The notes beneath the pieces are model-generated. The model was not told where the DNA came from and ran no database searches. It saw only the letters and a list, made by a program, of their open reading frames with translations. 13,051 bases of DNA from Candidatus Martarchaeota archaeon. GTDB taxonomy: Archaea; Micrarchaeota; Micrarchaeia; Micrarchaeales; Micrarchaeaceae. The stretch covers positions 1-13,051 of the forward strand of contig JAMCYJ010000031.1 in NCBI GenBank assembly GCA_023474155.1, read 5' to 3'. Position 1 is the first letter of the stretch; each line of letters begins with the position of its first letter. Below are positions 1 to 6,592 of this stretch, in pieces. A program made the translations under genes and the position numbers.

Positions 1-313
1 CTGTTTTTACCATTGCCTGCAGTCTGGCAAGCATATTTTTTCTGTTTTCACTGAAGCCCAGCAATTCAGTAGCAGCATGCACATACTGTGCTATGCGCCC
101 TGCAAGTTCCTGCTTGCTTGACCTCCCTTCGATAGTTATAATATCCGGGATATAGATCCCTGATTCGACTGCCGCTCTTCCGTCAAATGAGACAATATCA
201 TACAGCTCCAGCACGATGTTCGACTTTACATTGATCGGCTTGTCCGAGAAGATGGTGTATTCTCCGTCAATGTGATTTGCGCATGAAACAATCCCCTTTA
301 CAGAAGTTAGCAT
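1..313 (-). CDS. Unrecognised protein, N-terminal 104 residues (runs off window edge)
   Basis: An open frame starts at an ATG at 313 on the minus strand and continues past base 1 without a stop. It begins MLTSVKGIVSCANHIDGEYT. Alternating hydrophobic stretches in the first 55 residues, such as YTIFSD and NIVLELYDIVSFDG, suggest a small beta-barrel (OB-like) fold. After that comes a helical, charged segment (residues about 68-104) with KQELAGRIAQYVHAA and ENRKNMLARLQAMV. I see no catalytic motif, signal peptide or membrane segment. I do not recognise the family, and the OB-like idea is only a reading of the hydrophobic pattern. Codon use resembles the neighbouring genes. The 250 bases upstream are very AT-rich and presumably contain its promoter. 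Confidence 0.6.
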   Translation of the reverse strand, partial: MLTSVKGIVSCANHIDGEYTIFSDKPINVKSNIVLELYDIVSFDGRAAVESGIYIPDIITIEGRSSKQELAGRIAQYVHAATELLGFSENRKNMLARLQAMVKT

Positions 314-563
314 ATAACCAATATATTATTTCGATAGGTATTATTAGGCGCGAATAATTAATTATATTTACCAAAGTATATATTTATATATTTTATTATA
401 AAATAAATACTGATAAGGACAACGCGGGGGATTATAGGAGCCATGAAAAGTAAAACAACATTTTATGAAATGATAATAACAGTATTATAACCATGTTTTG
501 CATAATGCAATGGATTTATTTCAACATATTTGATTAAGTTGTTTGCGGTTGATTATAAGGTCA
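314..563. other. AT-rich intergenic region
   Basis: This gap lies between the stop of the phosphomevalonate kinase gene and the start of the unrecognised gene, both on the minus strand. It is strongly AT-rich at 340-410, with TATA-like runs (for example tatatatttatatatttta, 378-397) that could drive the minus-strand gene ending at base 1. A short GC-rich patch, acgcggggg, lies at 422-430. No RNA gene or credible protein gene was found here. Confidence 0.5.
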
Positions 564-1703
564 TTAATAAGGTTTAGCCACTTCAAGCAATTTTAATTCT
601 TTTTTGCAGGATAGAAATTCTTTTAGTTCGGAATAGGATTTGCCGTCGAGGGCGATGGCAGCTATGGAATCCCTTCCGCCGGCGCCTGGAAGCCGCGCAA
701 CCAACGCGCCATGCTCTTTGCATTCCTCTATCAATCTTGTTGCCTCGTCATCCTCTATTTCTACGCCCGCGCTGATTCCGAGTTCTTTGGTAAATGACCG
801 CGCACTGTCAAACGCCTCCCTGAATTTGGCAACGGCATCCTGATCGCCGCTCTCTTTTGCCAATTTTCTTAGGTAAAATATGGCGAGTTCGTCCTGCTCA
901 TTTATTTTTGTTATTAGCCTCTTATATTCGTCAGGATTTTTCGCCTTGAATTCGCTGACCTTGCCCACAAGAGAGACTGTTATAGCTGCCTGGCCGATGA
1001 AATTCGCCATTATTATTTTGAAATTTTTCGGCAAGGATATAGGATCTATCTTATAGTCCCACGGCCGCTCTGCTATCTCTTTTATGTCGCTGTACGAATA
1101 TTCCTTCGGGAAATTTTTCAGTATTTCAGAGGAATACCTTGTATAGACAATGCTGCCATAGGTCGCGGCCGCGATGTCAAATCCGCTGCCTACCTTTCCG
1201 GTCGCCACACTGTGTGCCAACTGAGAAAGCTTATGGGCTGCCTCATTCTCCATAGAATTCACGCCGTATGCTGCAAGGATACCCTTGACTGTTGCGACAG
1301 TCACTGCCGCGCTTGCCCCTAAGCCGCTTTTTGATAATTTTCCAGAATCCAACGCATATGCGAACTGTTCGTCATTTTTTGTATTTATTTTAAATCCACT
1401 TATCTTTTTGCCTTTTGACAGCGCATACATGCTTGCTATTTCGCAGCTTGTTTTAAGCAGATTGAGCACCTGCAGCGGGTCGGGCTCGATTTTCCCAGTA
1501 TCGGGATTGATCACGCCATCGTATTTTTCATTAAGATCCAGCGCAGACAAATGCACCTCGTTATTGTCAAGCAATATTATCTGCGCGCTCACATATGCAT
1601 TATCTGTTGCCGTCACCAATCCTATGTTTGGCCTCTCAAGAATCGCATAGCCTCCAAGCCATAATATCTTGCCTGGCGCTTTGGATTCGATAATGCTGCT
1701 CAT
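564..1703 (-). CDS. mvaK2: Phosphomevalonate kinase (GHMP family, Erg8-like)
   Basis: Predicted to phosphorylate mevalonate 5-phosphate to the 5-diphosphate with ATP in the cytoplasm. The 379-residue protein has the GHMP layout. The N-terminal strand is APGKILWLGGYAIL (residues 9-22), with the GGY found in phosphomevalonate kinases rather than the GEH of mevalonate kinases. The ATP loop is SGLGASAAV (126-134). The Erg8-type block GSGFDIAAATYGSIVY covers 172-187. The C-terminal glycine motif LPGAGGRDSI covers 338-347. Length fits the family. It starts 4 nt after the stop of the decarboxylase gene, so the two are almost certainly cotranscribed, and their products act in consecutive steps. This enzyme is uncommon in archaea, most of which make IPP by alternative late mevalonate routes; Sulfolobales are a known exception. 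A different phosphorylated substrate is possible, but the motifs and neighbour favour this call. Confidence 0.87.
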   Translation of the reverse strand: MSSIIESKAPGKILWLGGYAILERPNIGLVTATDNAYVSAQIILLDNNEVHLSALDLNEKYDGVINPDTGKIEPDPLQVLNLLKTSCEIASMYALSKGKKISGFKINTKNDEQFAYALDSGKLSKSGLGASAAVTVATVKGILAAYGVNSMENEAAHKLSQLAHSVATGKVGSGFDIAAATYGSIVYTRYSSEILKNFPKEYSYSDIKEIAERPWDYKIDPISLPKNFKIIMANFIGQAAITVSLVGKVSEFKAKNPDEYKRLITKINEQDELAIFYLRKLAKESGDQDAVAKFREAFDSARSFTKELGISAGVEIEDDEATRLIEECKEHGALVARLPGAGGRDSIAAIALDGKSYSELKEFLSCKKELKLLEVAKPY

Positions 1704-1707
1704 TTTG

Positions 1708-2829
1708 TCACGCAGTCAATTTTAGGAACTTTGGGATATTTTCCTTTGTGATAAGAGCTTCCTCATTGCCAAGCATTACTGGGCCTGAACCTATTTTTAC
1801 AGATAAAACCTCCTTTACTCCGTCAATATTTTTCAGCAGGCTGATTATTCCGTCCTTATTTTCCTGTGTTGTTATTATATGCGCATTCGGCCCTGCATCA
1901 AACGTATATGCTCCTATTATTTTGCCCCTACTCTGGTTTAATTCATGCACAGCATAAATAATATCGCGTGATATGTCGTTCAGATAGAATATAGGGGGAT
2001 AAGTATCCAGCATAACAGCATGCAGATCATTGCTTTCTTTCATTATCAGCTTGCCCATCGCCTCAAAATCCCTTGATTTTATCGCTTCTGTCAATTGGGG
2101 GATTATGTTTTCCTCGACGTATTTAGGTCTTAGCTTATACAAAGGGCTTGTTTCTACTGTCTGCTTCATGCCTGCTCTTGATGAAACCTTTTTTTTGCCC
2201 GGATCTACTATCGCGATTATATCCATCAGCTCTGGCCAGTATTTCTCATCGACAATTTGCTCAACATACGAATCAGAGCCGTCGCTTTCATTTCCTCCCT
2301 TGTTCCACTTTGCTATGCCCCCTACCACGCTCCTGCACGAGCTTCCGCTTCCCTGCCTTGCGATTATTGACAATTCCTTTGCAGATAAGCCGAGTTTCAG
2401 TGCATCGTTGCAGGCATATACCAAGGTGGATATCCCTGATGCACTCGACGCTAATCCTGCGGCAGTAGGAAAGGAATTTTCGGATATCACAAGGGCTTTT
2501 TTGCTGGTATCCGCTATCTTGCGCATTATGTTTACGATTTCGAATCGCTCTTTGGTATCTTTGTTCTCCAAATCTTGAATTTCACCGTTTAAAACAAATA
2601 CGTCGGATTCGATTTTATCTGAAAACAATACGCTCGTTATTGTATGCACGTCTTTATTGTCAAGCGTCATGCTTATCGAGGAATTGCATGGCAATATGAG
2701 TTTTTCGTTTTCCTTTCCCCAATATTTCGAAAATGCAATATTCGATGACCCCTTTGCAGTGAATACCTTGCCAAGCAAATCTTGCATTGTTTTTTCATCC
2801 ATGCCCTCGCCATATTTTATTTTATTCAA
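1708..2829 (-). CDS. mvaD: Diphosphomevalonate decarboxylase
   Basis: Predicted to catalyse ATP-dependent decarboxylation of mevalonate 5-diphosphate to isopentenyl diphosphate, the isoprenoid unit for archaeal lipids. The 373-residue protein carries the family signatures: SSNIAFSKYWGKENEKLILP (28-47) with the conserved Lys35, the GHMP loop AAGLASSASG (123-132), GSGSSCRSVVGGIAKW (160-175) with the conserved Arg166, and FDAGPNAHII (310-319) with the catalytic Asp311. All residues I would expect for a working decarboxylase are present. Related archaeal proteins act on other substrates (mevalonate 3-kinase, phosphomevalonate decarboxylase), but the adjacent phosphomevalonate kinase supports the classical reaction. 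A TATA-like box (2851-2860) sits about 26 bases upstream of this ATG, which fits a leaderless transcript from 2829. Met10 (ATG 2802-2800) is an alternative start. Confidence 0.9.
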   Translation of the reverse strand: MNKIKYGEGMDEKTMQDLLGKVFTAKGSSNIAFSKYWGKENEKLILPCNSSISMTLDNKDVHTITSVLFSDKIESDVFVLNGEIQDLENKDTKERFEIVNIMRKIADTSKKALVISENSFPTAAGLASSASGISTLVYACNDALKLGLSAKELSIIARQGSGSSCRSVVGGIAKWNKGGNESDGSDSYVEQIVDEKYWPELMDIIAIVDPGKKKVSSRAGMKQTVETSPLYKLRPKYVEENIIPQLTEAIKSRDFEAMGKLIMKESNDLHAVMLDTYPPIFYLNDISRDIIYAVHELNQSRGKIIGAYTFDAGPNAHIITTQENKDGIISLLKNIDGVKEVLSVKIGSGPVMLGNEEALITKENIPKFLKLTA

Positions 2830-2848
2830 TTAATAATTAATTCCTTAA

Positions 2849-2862
2849 TTATTTATAAATTT
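2849..2862 (-). promoter_or_regulatory. Probable TATA box of the mvaD-mvaK2 unit
   Basis: On the minus strand this reads ATTTATAAAT (2860-2851) within a wholly A/T context. Its centre is about 26-27 bases from the mvaD ATG at 2829, the usual archaeal TATA-to-start-site distance. Transcription would then begin at or next to the start codon, giving a leaderless message. No BRE with clear purine signature was confirmed. Confidence 0.45.
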
Positions 2863-2908
2863 ATGCAAAAAAATAGCTTCATAAAAATTTAGGGATATCT
2901 GAGAATAT

Positions 2909-2944
2909 TTGAAAAAAATACCTAAAGGCTTGAAGAAAATACCT
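2909..2944. repeat. 15-bp direct repeat in the divergent mvaD/rfcS promoter region
   Basis: TTGAAAAAAATACCT (2909-2923) and TTGAAGAAAATACCT (2930-2944) match at 14 of 15 bases. The copies start 21 bp apart, two turns of the helix, so proteins bound at both would face the same side. They lie between two divergently transcribed genes, upstream of both TATA-like boxes. This is a candidate operator; a chance repeat in AT-rich DNA remains possible. Confidence 0.4.
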
Positions 2945-3022
2945 GTAATAAATTTTCAATTTTTAGGAATAGAATAATATGCTGCATGAAAAATAATGCA
3001 CTGAAAACCAATTCTCAATATG

Positions 3023-3032
3023 TTTTAAATAA
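3023..3032 (+). promoter_or_regulatory. Probable TATA box for rfcS
   Basis: TTTTAAATAA lies about 45 bases before the rfcS ATG at 3073. With the usual 25-27 base spacing, transcription would begin near 3053-3056, leaving a leader of about 18 bases. GTGATTG just before the ATG (3065-3071) could act as a weak Shine-Dalgarno element. Confidence 0.4.
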
Positions 3033-3072
3033 TTTGCCTGCAAATATGTTTTAGCTATTACTCTGTGATTGA

Positions 3073-4029
3073 ATGCTACTTGATTTACCGTGGACGGAAA
3101 AATACAGGCCCCACAATCTCTCCGAAGTTATTGGGCAGGAGCTTATAGTCAGCAGGCTTAAGGAATTCGTCAAAAACAAGAACTTTCCAAACATGATATT
3201 TGCAGGCAGCGCGGGCGTAGGAAAAACAACGTGCGCAATTGCAATGGCAAACGACCTTTATAATGATGAACTGCCAGGTGCATTTAAAGAGCTCAATGCC
3301 AGCGATACGAGGGGAATCGACATAATACGCGGGGAAGTCAAGGAATTCGCAAAGACCATCGCATTGTCAAAGGTGCATATAAAAATAATATTCCTTGACG
3401 AGGCAGATTCGCTCACGGCAGATGCGCAGCATGCCTTGAGGAGGACAATGGAGAAGTTCTCGTCCGAGACAAGATTTATACTGAGCGCAAACTACGCGAG
3501 CAAGATAATAGAGCCGATCCAGAGCAGGTGCGTCGTGTTCAGGTTCAAACCGCTGACAGACGGCAATATAAGAAAGTATGTTGAACATGTCGCGTCAAGC
3601 GAAGGGCTTGCGGTTGACGAAAAGGCGGTCAAGGCGCTGATTTACATTAGCGAGGGGGATCTTAGGAAGCTTACGAATATAATGCAGACAGCGGCGATGC
3701 AGAATAAAGAGATTACCGAGCAGGCAGTATACGAGATAGCAGCAAGAGCAAGGCCAAAGGAAATAAGCACGATGCTGAAATCTGCGGCATCTAAGAACTT
3801 TGATGCTGCAAGAAGGGAGCTTGATCAGCTCATACTGAAATACGGGATGTCTGGGGAGGATATACTTACGCAGTGCTACAGAGAGGCGCAGGGCATGGAC
3901 CTTGACGAGCATATAAAGCTCATGATAATAAGCGATATCGGGGAGGCGAATTTTAGGATAGTCGAGGGCGCAAACGAGAGGATACAGCTTGAGGCGATGC
4001 TGGCGCATATCGCATTGAATGCGAAGTAA
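3073..4029 (+). CDS. rfcS: Replication factor C small subunit (clamp loader)
   Basis: An AAA+ ATPase subunit of the clamp loader that opens and loads the PCNA sliding clamp onto primed DNA. The 318-residue protein shows the RFC boxes in order: the N-terminal WTEKYRPHNLSEVIGQ (7-22), Walker A GSAGVGKT (45-52), ELNASDTRGID (73-83), Walker B with DEAD (IIFLDEADSL, 105-114), sensor 1 FILSANYASKI (136-146), the SRC arginine-finger motif (151-153) and the sensor 2 region GDLRKL (195-200). A helical collar domain follows from about 230 to the end. Length matches archaeal small subunits and I see no intein. It is followed after 8 nt by the EF-Tu-domain-like gene on the same strand, so they probably share a transcript. 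The large subunit is not in this window. Confidence 0.96.
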   Translation: MLLDLPWTEKYRPHNLSEVIGQELIVSRLKEFVKNKNFPNMIFAGSAGVGKTTCAIAMANDLYNDELPGAFKELNASDTRGIDIIRGEVKEFAKTIALSKVHIKIIFLDEADSLTADAQHALRRTMEKFSSETRFILSANYASKIIEPIQSRCVVFRFKPLTDGNIRKYVEHVASSEGLAVDEKAVKALIYISEGDLRKLTNIMQTAAMQNKEITEQAVYEIAARARPKEISTMLKSAASKNFDAARRELDQLILKYGMSGEDILTQCYREAQGMDLDEHIKLMIISDIGEANFRIVEGANERIQLEAMLAHIALNAK

Positions 4030-4037
4030 GCGGTTTT

Positions 4038-4418
4038 ATGGCGAAAAAAAGAAGTTTAGATAGCATAATAGAGGAATTTGAAGACCGCGAAAAAGAAATA
4101 AGAAGCAGACGAGGCGAAACTGAAAATATAAATAAAGCAGCTGACAGGATGTTGATAGGCAGAATAGAGCAATTTTTTGACAAAATAAGCGTCGCAGCGG
4201 TAAAGCTCAGCGATCCGCTTGATGTCGGGGATATTATAGAAATAGGGTCTGAAGAGGAGGCTGTAAGGCAGCGCGTTGAAAGCATAGAGATAGACAAGAA
4301 AAGCGTCAGCCGTGCAGAGCCTGGAGATAGCATAGGAATCAAGCTCAAGTGGAAAGTCAGCAAAGGCGACAATGTGTATAAGATCGTAGATTTAGGCCGA
4401 GCAGAATTTGCAGACTGA
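4038..4418 (+). CDS. Stand-alone EF-Tu domain-2-like beta-barrel protein
   Basis: This 126-residue protein has two parts. Residues 1-37 are highly charged and probably helical (MAKKRSLDSIIEEFEDREKE and onward). Residues 39-117 read like the translation-factor domain-2 barrel seen in the small 'translation elongation factor-like protein' family: LIGRIEQFFDKISVAAVKL, DPLDVGDIIEIG, QRVESIEIDKKSV, PGDSIGIKLKWKVSKGDNVYKI. It has no G domain, so it cannot be an elongation factor itself. Its cellular role is unknown to me; the same barrel in other proteins contacts RNA or tRNA. The gene begins 8 nt after rfcS, suggesting cotranscription with a replication gene. It lacks membrane segments or a signal peptide. 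The family call rests on sequence pattern and length. Confidence 0.7.
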   Translation: MAKKRSLDSIIEEFEDREKEIRSRRGETENINKAADRMLIGRIEQFFDKISVAAVKLSDPLDVGDIIEIGSEEEAVRQRVESIEIDKKSVSRAEPGDSIGIKLKWKVSKGDNVYKIVDLGRAEFAD

Positions 4419-4439
4419 ATGTTTCTATTGCATATTTTA

Positions 4440-4512
4440 ATGTTTGGGACGTCCTCCCGCAGTTGAACGCGTGTGGGATTTTCACCCACTTTGTTACTTT
4501 GTTGAGGACATT
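4440..4512 (-). mobile_element. Probable orphan right end / omega-RNA-like remnant of an IS200/IS605 element
   Basis: Read on the minus strand, this stretch has the arrangement typical of TnpB-element right ends. A GTGGG/CCCAC hairpin with a TGAAAAT loop (4489-4473) is followed by a CCC-ACA ... TG-C-GGG stem with one mismatch. It ends with GGGAGGACGTCCC (4458-4446), comparable to the GGAGGAYGTC-type terminus of such elements. No tnpB frame lies next to it: the fen1 stop is at 4530-4528 and the other neighbour is convergent. It therefore looks like a leftover, or a stand-alone guide-RNA-like unit. Alternatively the hairpins could be a transcription terminator between two convergent genes. Confidence 0.5.
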
Positions 4513-4527
4513 CTTTTTCTAAAAGCT

Positions 4528-5568
4528 TTAAAATAGCCTTTTTTGATTTGATGCACTGCTCGCCTTGGCAATCTGGTCTGCGAACTTTTCTATTCTTTCC
4601 ACGCCGAAATCGTTTTCCTCGCACATGAATTGCATCAGGCCCTGTTTGTCTATTCTACGCGGGAGTAATGACTTTAGGTCATCGCTATTTAATTCATTTA
4701 CTTCAGGATTCTTGAACAGCTGTTCTACCTCATTAATATTGAAGTCGAACTCCTTGCCGTATTTTTCCTTTATGAAGTTAGAGACTTCTTGGAGAGATGA
4801 AGACTGTTTTGCTATCTTCAGAGAAGTCTTGGGGCCTATGCCGCTTATACCGTCATTGAAGTCCGTGCCGAGCATAAGACCTATCCATATTATTTGATCC
4901 TGGGTTACTCCTAGCGCAGCTTTTGTTTCCTCAAGATCTAGAAGTTCTGTTTCTACGTTTATATATATATTCTTATTCGGAAGTTTTCTCCTACCGGATA
5001 CAGACATATTCCTAACGACAAGCGGGGCGCCGAAGAGCATTGTGTCATAATCTTGACTTGCAACAGCGTGCACGAGGCCTTGCCTGCACATGACGCTTGC
5101 CTGCGCCTCGGCCTCGCTTGGCGCATTAACATACCCTATCCCCATCAGGTCAAGAAGCCTCCGGGCGCTGCCTGCGATTTCCTTTGTGACCCGCGTGCTC
5201 ACCCTTGCATATGCGCCTGCTTCCTCGATGCGGCCTTCGTCCTTCGCTTTCTGCCACATTTCATAGGCTTCCTGCCTCTTTCTTGATCTTGCCTGTATCG
5301 TCCTCTGCTTAAGCATTGAGGGGATCCCGTCAAAAATATAGATAGGTTTTATATCATGCATGATAAAATCAGAGGTCCTGTAAAAAATCCCTGACAGATG
5401 GCTTGTTACATTGCCTTCCTTATTCATCAAGGGCGTGCCGTCTGGCTGCCTTATAGTTGTCAGAAACTGATACAGCATATTGTACGCGTCGATAGCCACT
5501 GTTCTCCCACCGAGATCATCGAGAGTGATTTTTCTTTTTGAAACGAGCTTGCTCAAATCGACAGACAT
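4528..5568 (-). CDS. fen: Flap endonuclease 1 (FEN1/XPG family)
   Basis: A structure-specific nuclease that removes 5' flaps during Okazaki-fragment maturation and repair. I place the start at ATG 5568 (MSVDLSKL), because archaeal FEN1 proteins begin at exactly this point; an in-frame TTG at 5577 would add only three residues. Over 346 residues it shows the N domain with Asp27 (AIDAYN) and Asp80 (YIFDG), the I domain with SEAEAQ (Glu152, Glu154) and SQDYD (Asp173, Asp175), GTDFNDG (Asp236), and the helix-hairpin region GISGIGPKTSLKI (240-252). All expected metal-binding acids are present. Two oddities: the second residue is Ser rather than the usual Gly, and the C-terminus stops at NQKRLF, a shortened form of the PCNA-binding motif QxxLxxFF. 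Confidence 0.95.
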   Translation of the reverse strand: MSVDLSKLVSKRKITLDDLGGRTVAIDAYNMLYQFLTTIRQPDGTPLMNKEGNVTSHLSGIFYRTSDFIMHDIKPIYIFDGIPSMLKQRTIQARSRKRQEAYEMWQKAKDEGRIEEAGAYARVSTRVTKEIAGSARRLLDLMGIGYVNAPSEAEAQASVMCRQGLVHAVASQDYDTMLFGAPLVVRNMSVSGRRKLPNKNIYINVETELLDLEETKAALGVTQDQIIWIGLMLGTDFNDGISGIGPKTSLKIAKQSSSLQEVSNFIKEKYGKEFDFNINEVEQLFKNPEVNELNSDDLKSLLPRRIDKQGLMQFMCEENDFGVERIEKFADQIAKASSASNQKRLF

Positions 5569-5577
5569 CAAAATCAA

Positions 5578-5622
5578 TATTTTATTTTTTAGTTTTATTT
5601 TTAGCTATTTTTATTTTTAGAA
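5578..5622 (-). promoter_or_regulatory. AT-rich fen promoter region with repeated CTAAAAATAAAA motif
   Basis: On the minus strand three near copies of CTAAAAATAAAA follow each other directly upstream of the fen start. These A/T runs include TATA-like sequences at plausible distance, but I cannot pick a single box. The region lies squeezed between the fen ATG and the right end of the TnpB element about 60 bases away, so the insertion borders, or may have altered, the fen promoter. Confidence 0.35.
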
Positions 5623-5631
5623 TAAATTTTA

Positions 5632-5740
5632 CTGACATCCTCTCCTATCTAAAGGATAAGAGGTTCGGTGTCTCTACCATTCATAGAGTTGCACCTCTGG
5701 GGATATCAGTGTTCCCCTTGAATACATCCCTGTCTGCATT
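5632..5740 (-). ncRNA. Putative omega RNA (reRNA) overlapping the tnpB 3' end and right end
   Basis: TnpB nucleases are guided by an RNA made from the 3' end of tnpB through the element's right end. Here the minus strand after the tnpB stop offers GGT-AGAGAC-ACC as a small hairpin, then a 9-bp stem with a two-base bulge (5663-5639). An upstream AGAGG within tnpB could instead pair with CCTCT of that stem. The guide would be the flanking DNA just past about 5631, that is, the fen promoter region. Boundaries are estimated. Confidence 0.45.
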
Positions 5741-6538
5741 CAATTGGCCTACGTTGGATTCTATTGAGGGACGCAATGCGATATTGAACGATGCATTTGC
5801 GTCTGCGTGGTCAAAGTGCCCGCACAAGTGGCACGAAAAGTCTTTTCCATTTCTTGTTCCTATGTTTCCGCACCTTGAACACTCTTGCGATGTGTATTTA
5901 GGCTCCACATAGGCAACTGGTATTCCATTCAGTCTTGCCTTATACTCAATGAACTGTTGCAGTTGGTGGAATGACCAACTGTTGAGTGCGAAATTGAAGT
6001 TCCTCCTGTGCTTCTTGTTTTGTCTGATCCCCCCAAGTTTCTCCAGCTTTATTCCGCATTTGTTCTCTTTTGCAGTCTCCACTATCTCCTTTGAGATGTT
6101 GTGGTCGAGATTTCTTATGATTGAGTTCTCCCTGTGTTTTATCTTCTTGATAACTCCATATTTCCCGTTCTTCTGGCAGTTTTTTCTGATGGTCTTGTAT
6201 TTGTTGCGAATATGGAGAGATTCCTTTCCGAGTTTGAGAACTTTTCCTGTCTGAGGATTTCCAACTACTGCAACGTGTCCTGTTGTATTAAGGTCTATTC
6301 CAATGAAACCTTCTGGTTTTATCTGTTTGGGTTCTTCAAGTGAGACTGAGACATAGGCATATTTGTCATCTATTTCTATCTGATTTATCTTCTTGAACTT
6401 GTCCGAGAACTGATATTGAAGATCGAGTACCTCTTCTTTATTTTTCCAACTAAGATATGCCTTCTGTATTTTGGACAGAACACAATATGATAGTTTATCA
6501 TTGAAACTTGATTGCTCCTGTGTTGATAATCCATACAT
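5681..6538 (-). CDS. tnpB: Compact TnpB, RNA-guided RuvC-type nuclease
   Basis: A 285-residue transposon-associated nuclease, the family ancestral to Cas12. The catalytic half is complete: RuvC-I FIGIDLN (Asp82), RuvC-II GIKLEKLGGI (Glu166), the four-cysteine zinc finger CSRC...CHLC (Cys220, 223, 236, 239), and RuvC-III DHADANASFN (Asp246). TnpB proteins are usually about 350-400 residues with some 180-190 residues before the first catalytic Asp; here there are only 81. The usual N-terminal 'KxxLxPtxeQ...' opening is missing. The protein begins MYGLSTQEQSSFNDKLSYCV, near where the middle of the REC/WED region would be. The start follows AGAGGTAATAAC, a possible ribosome site, and the left-end hairpin lies just upstream. 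So this is either an internally deleted copy or a genuinely small variant. No frameshift or internal stop is seen. Confidence 0.88.
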   Translation of the reverse strand: MYGLSTQEQSSFNDKLSYCVLSKIQKAYLSWKNKEEVLDLQYQFSDKFKKINQIEIDDKYAYVSVSLEEPKQIKPEGFIGIDLNTTGHVAVVGNPQTGKVLKLGKESLHIRNKYKTIRKNCQKNGKYGVIKKIKHRENSIIRNLDHNISKEIVETAKENKCGIKLEKLGGIRQNKKHRRNFNFALNSWSFHQLQQFIEYKARLNGIPVAYVEPKYTSQECSRCGNIGTRNGKDFSCHLCGHFDHADANASFNIALRPSIESNVGQLNADRDVFKGNTDIPRGATL

Positions 6539-6592
6539 GTTATTACCTCTTTATTCTTTATATATCCATCTATTTATCAAATTCGCATTCAT

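Noticed and set aside
443..490. 15-codon mini-ORF (MKSKTTFYEMIITVL) preceded by AGGAG at 436-440
   Set aside because: Good ribosome-site spacing, but far too short to support from sequence alone, with no neighbour relation or recognisable pattern; chance is likely in AT-rich DNA.
2030..2578. 182-codon open frame on the plus strand opposite mvaD
   Set aside because: It is antisense to a gene with complete family motifs and encodes a low-information hydrophobic/serine-rich product; a shadow frame.
3953..4624. 223-codon minus-strand frame spanning the end of rfcS, the EF-like gene and the end of fen
   Set aside because: It covers three real coding ends out of frame and has serine/leucine-rich shadow composition with no family motif.
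5681..6538. Cas12-type effector
   Set aside because: Size, four-cysteine zinc finger and flanking transposon-end hairpins fit TnpB, and there is no CRISPR array.
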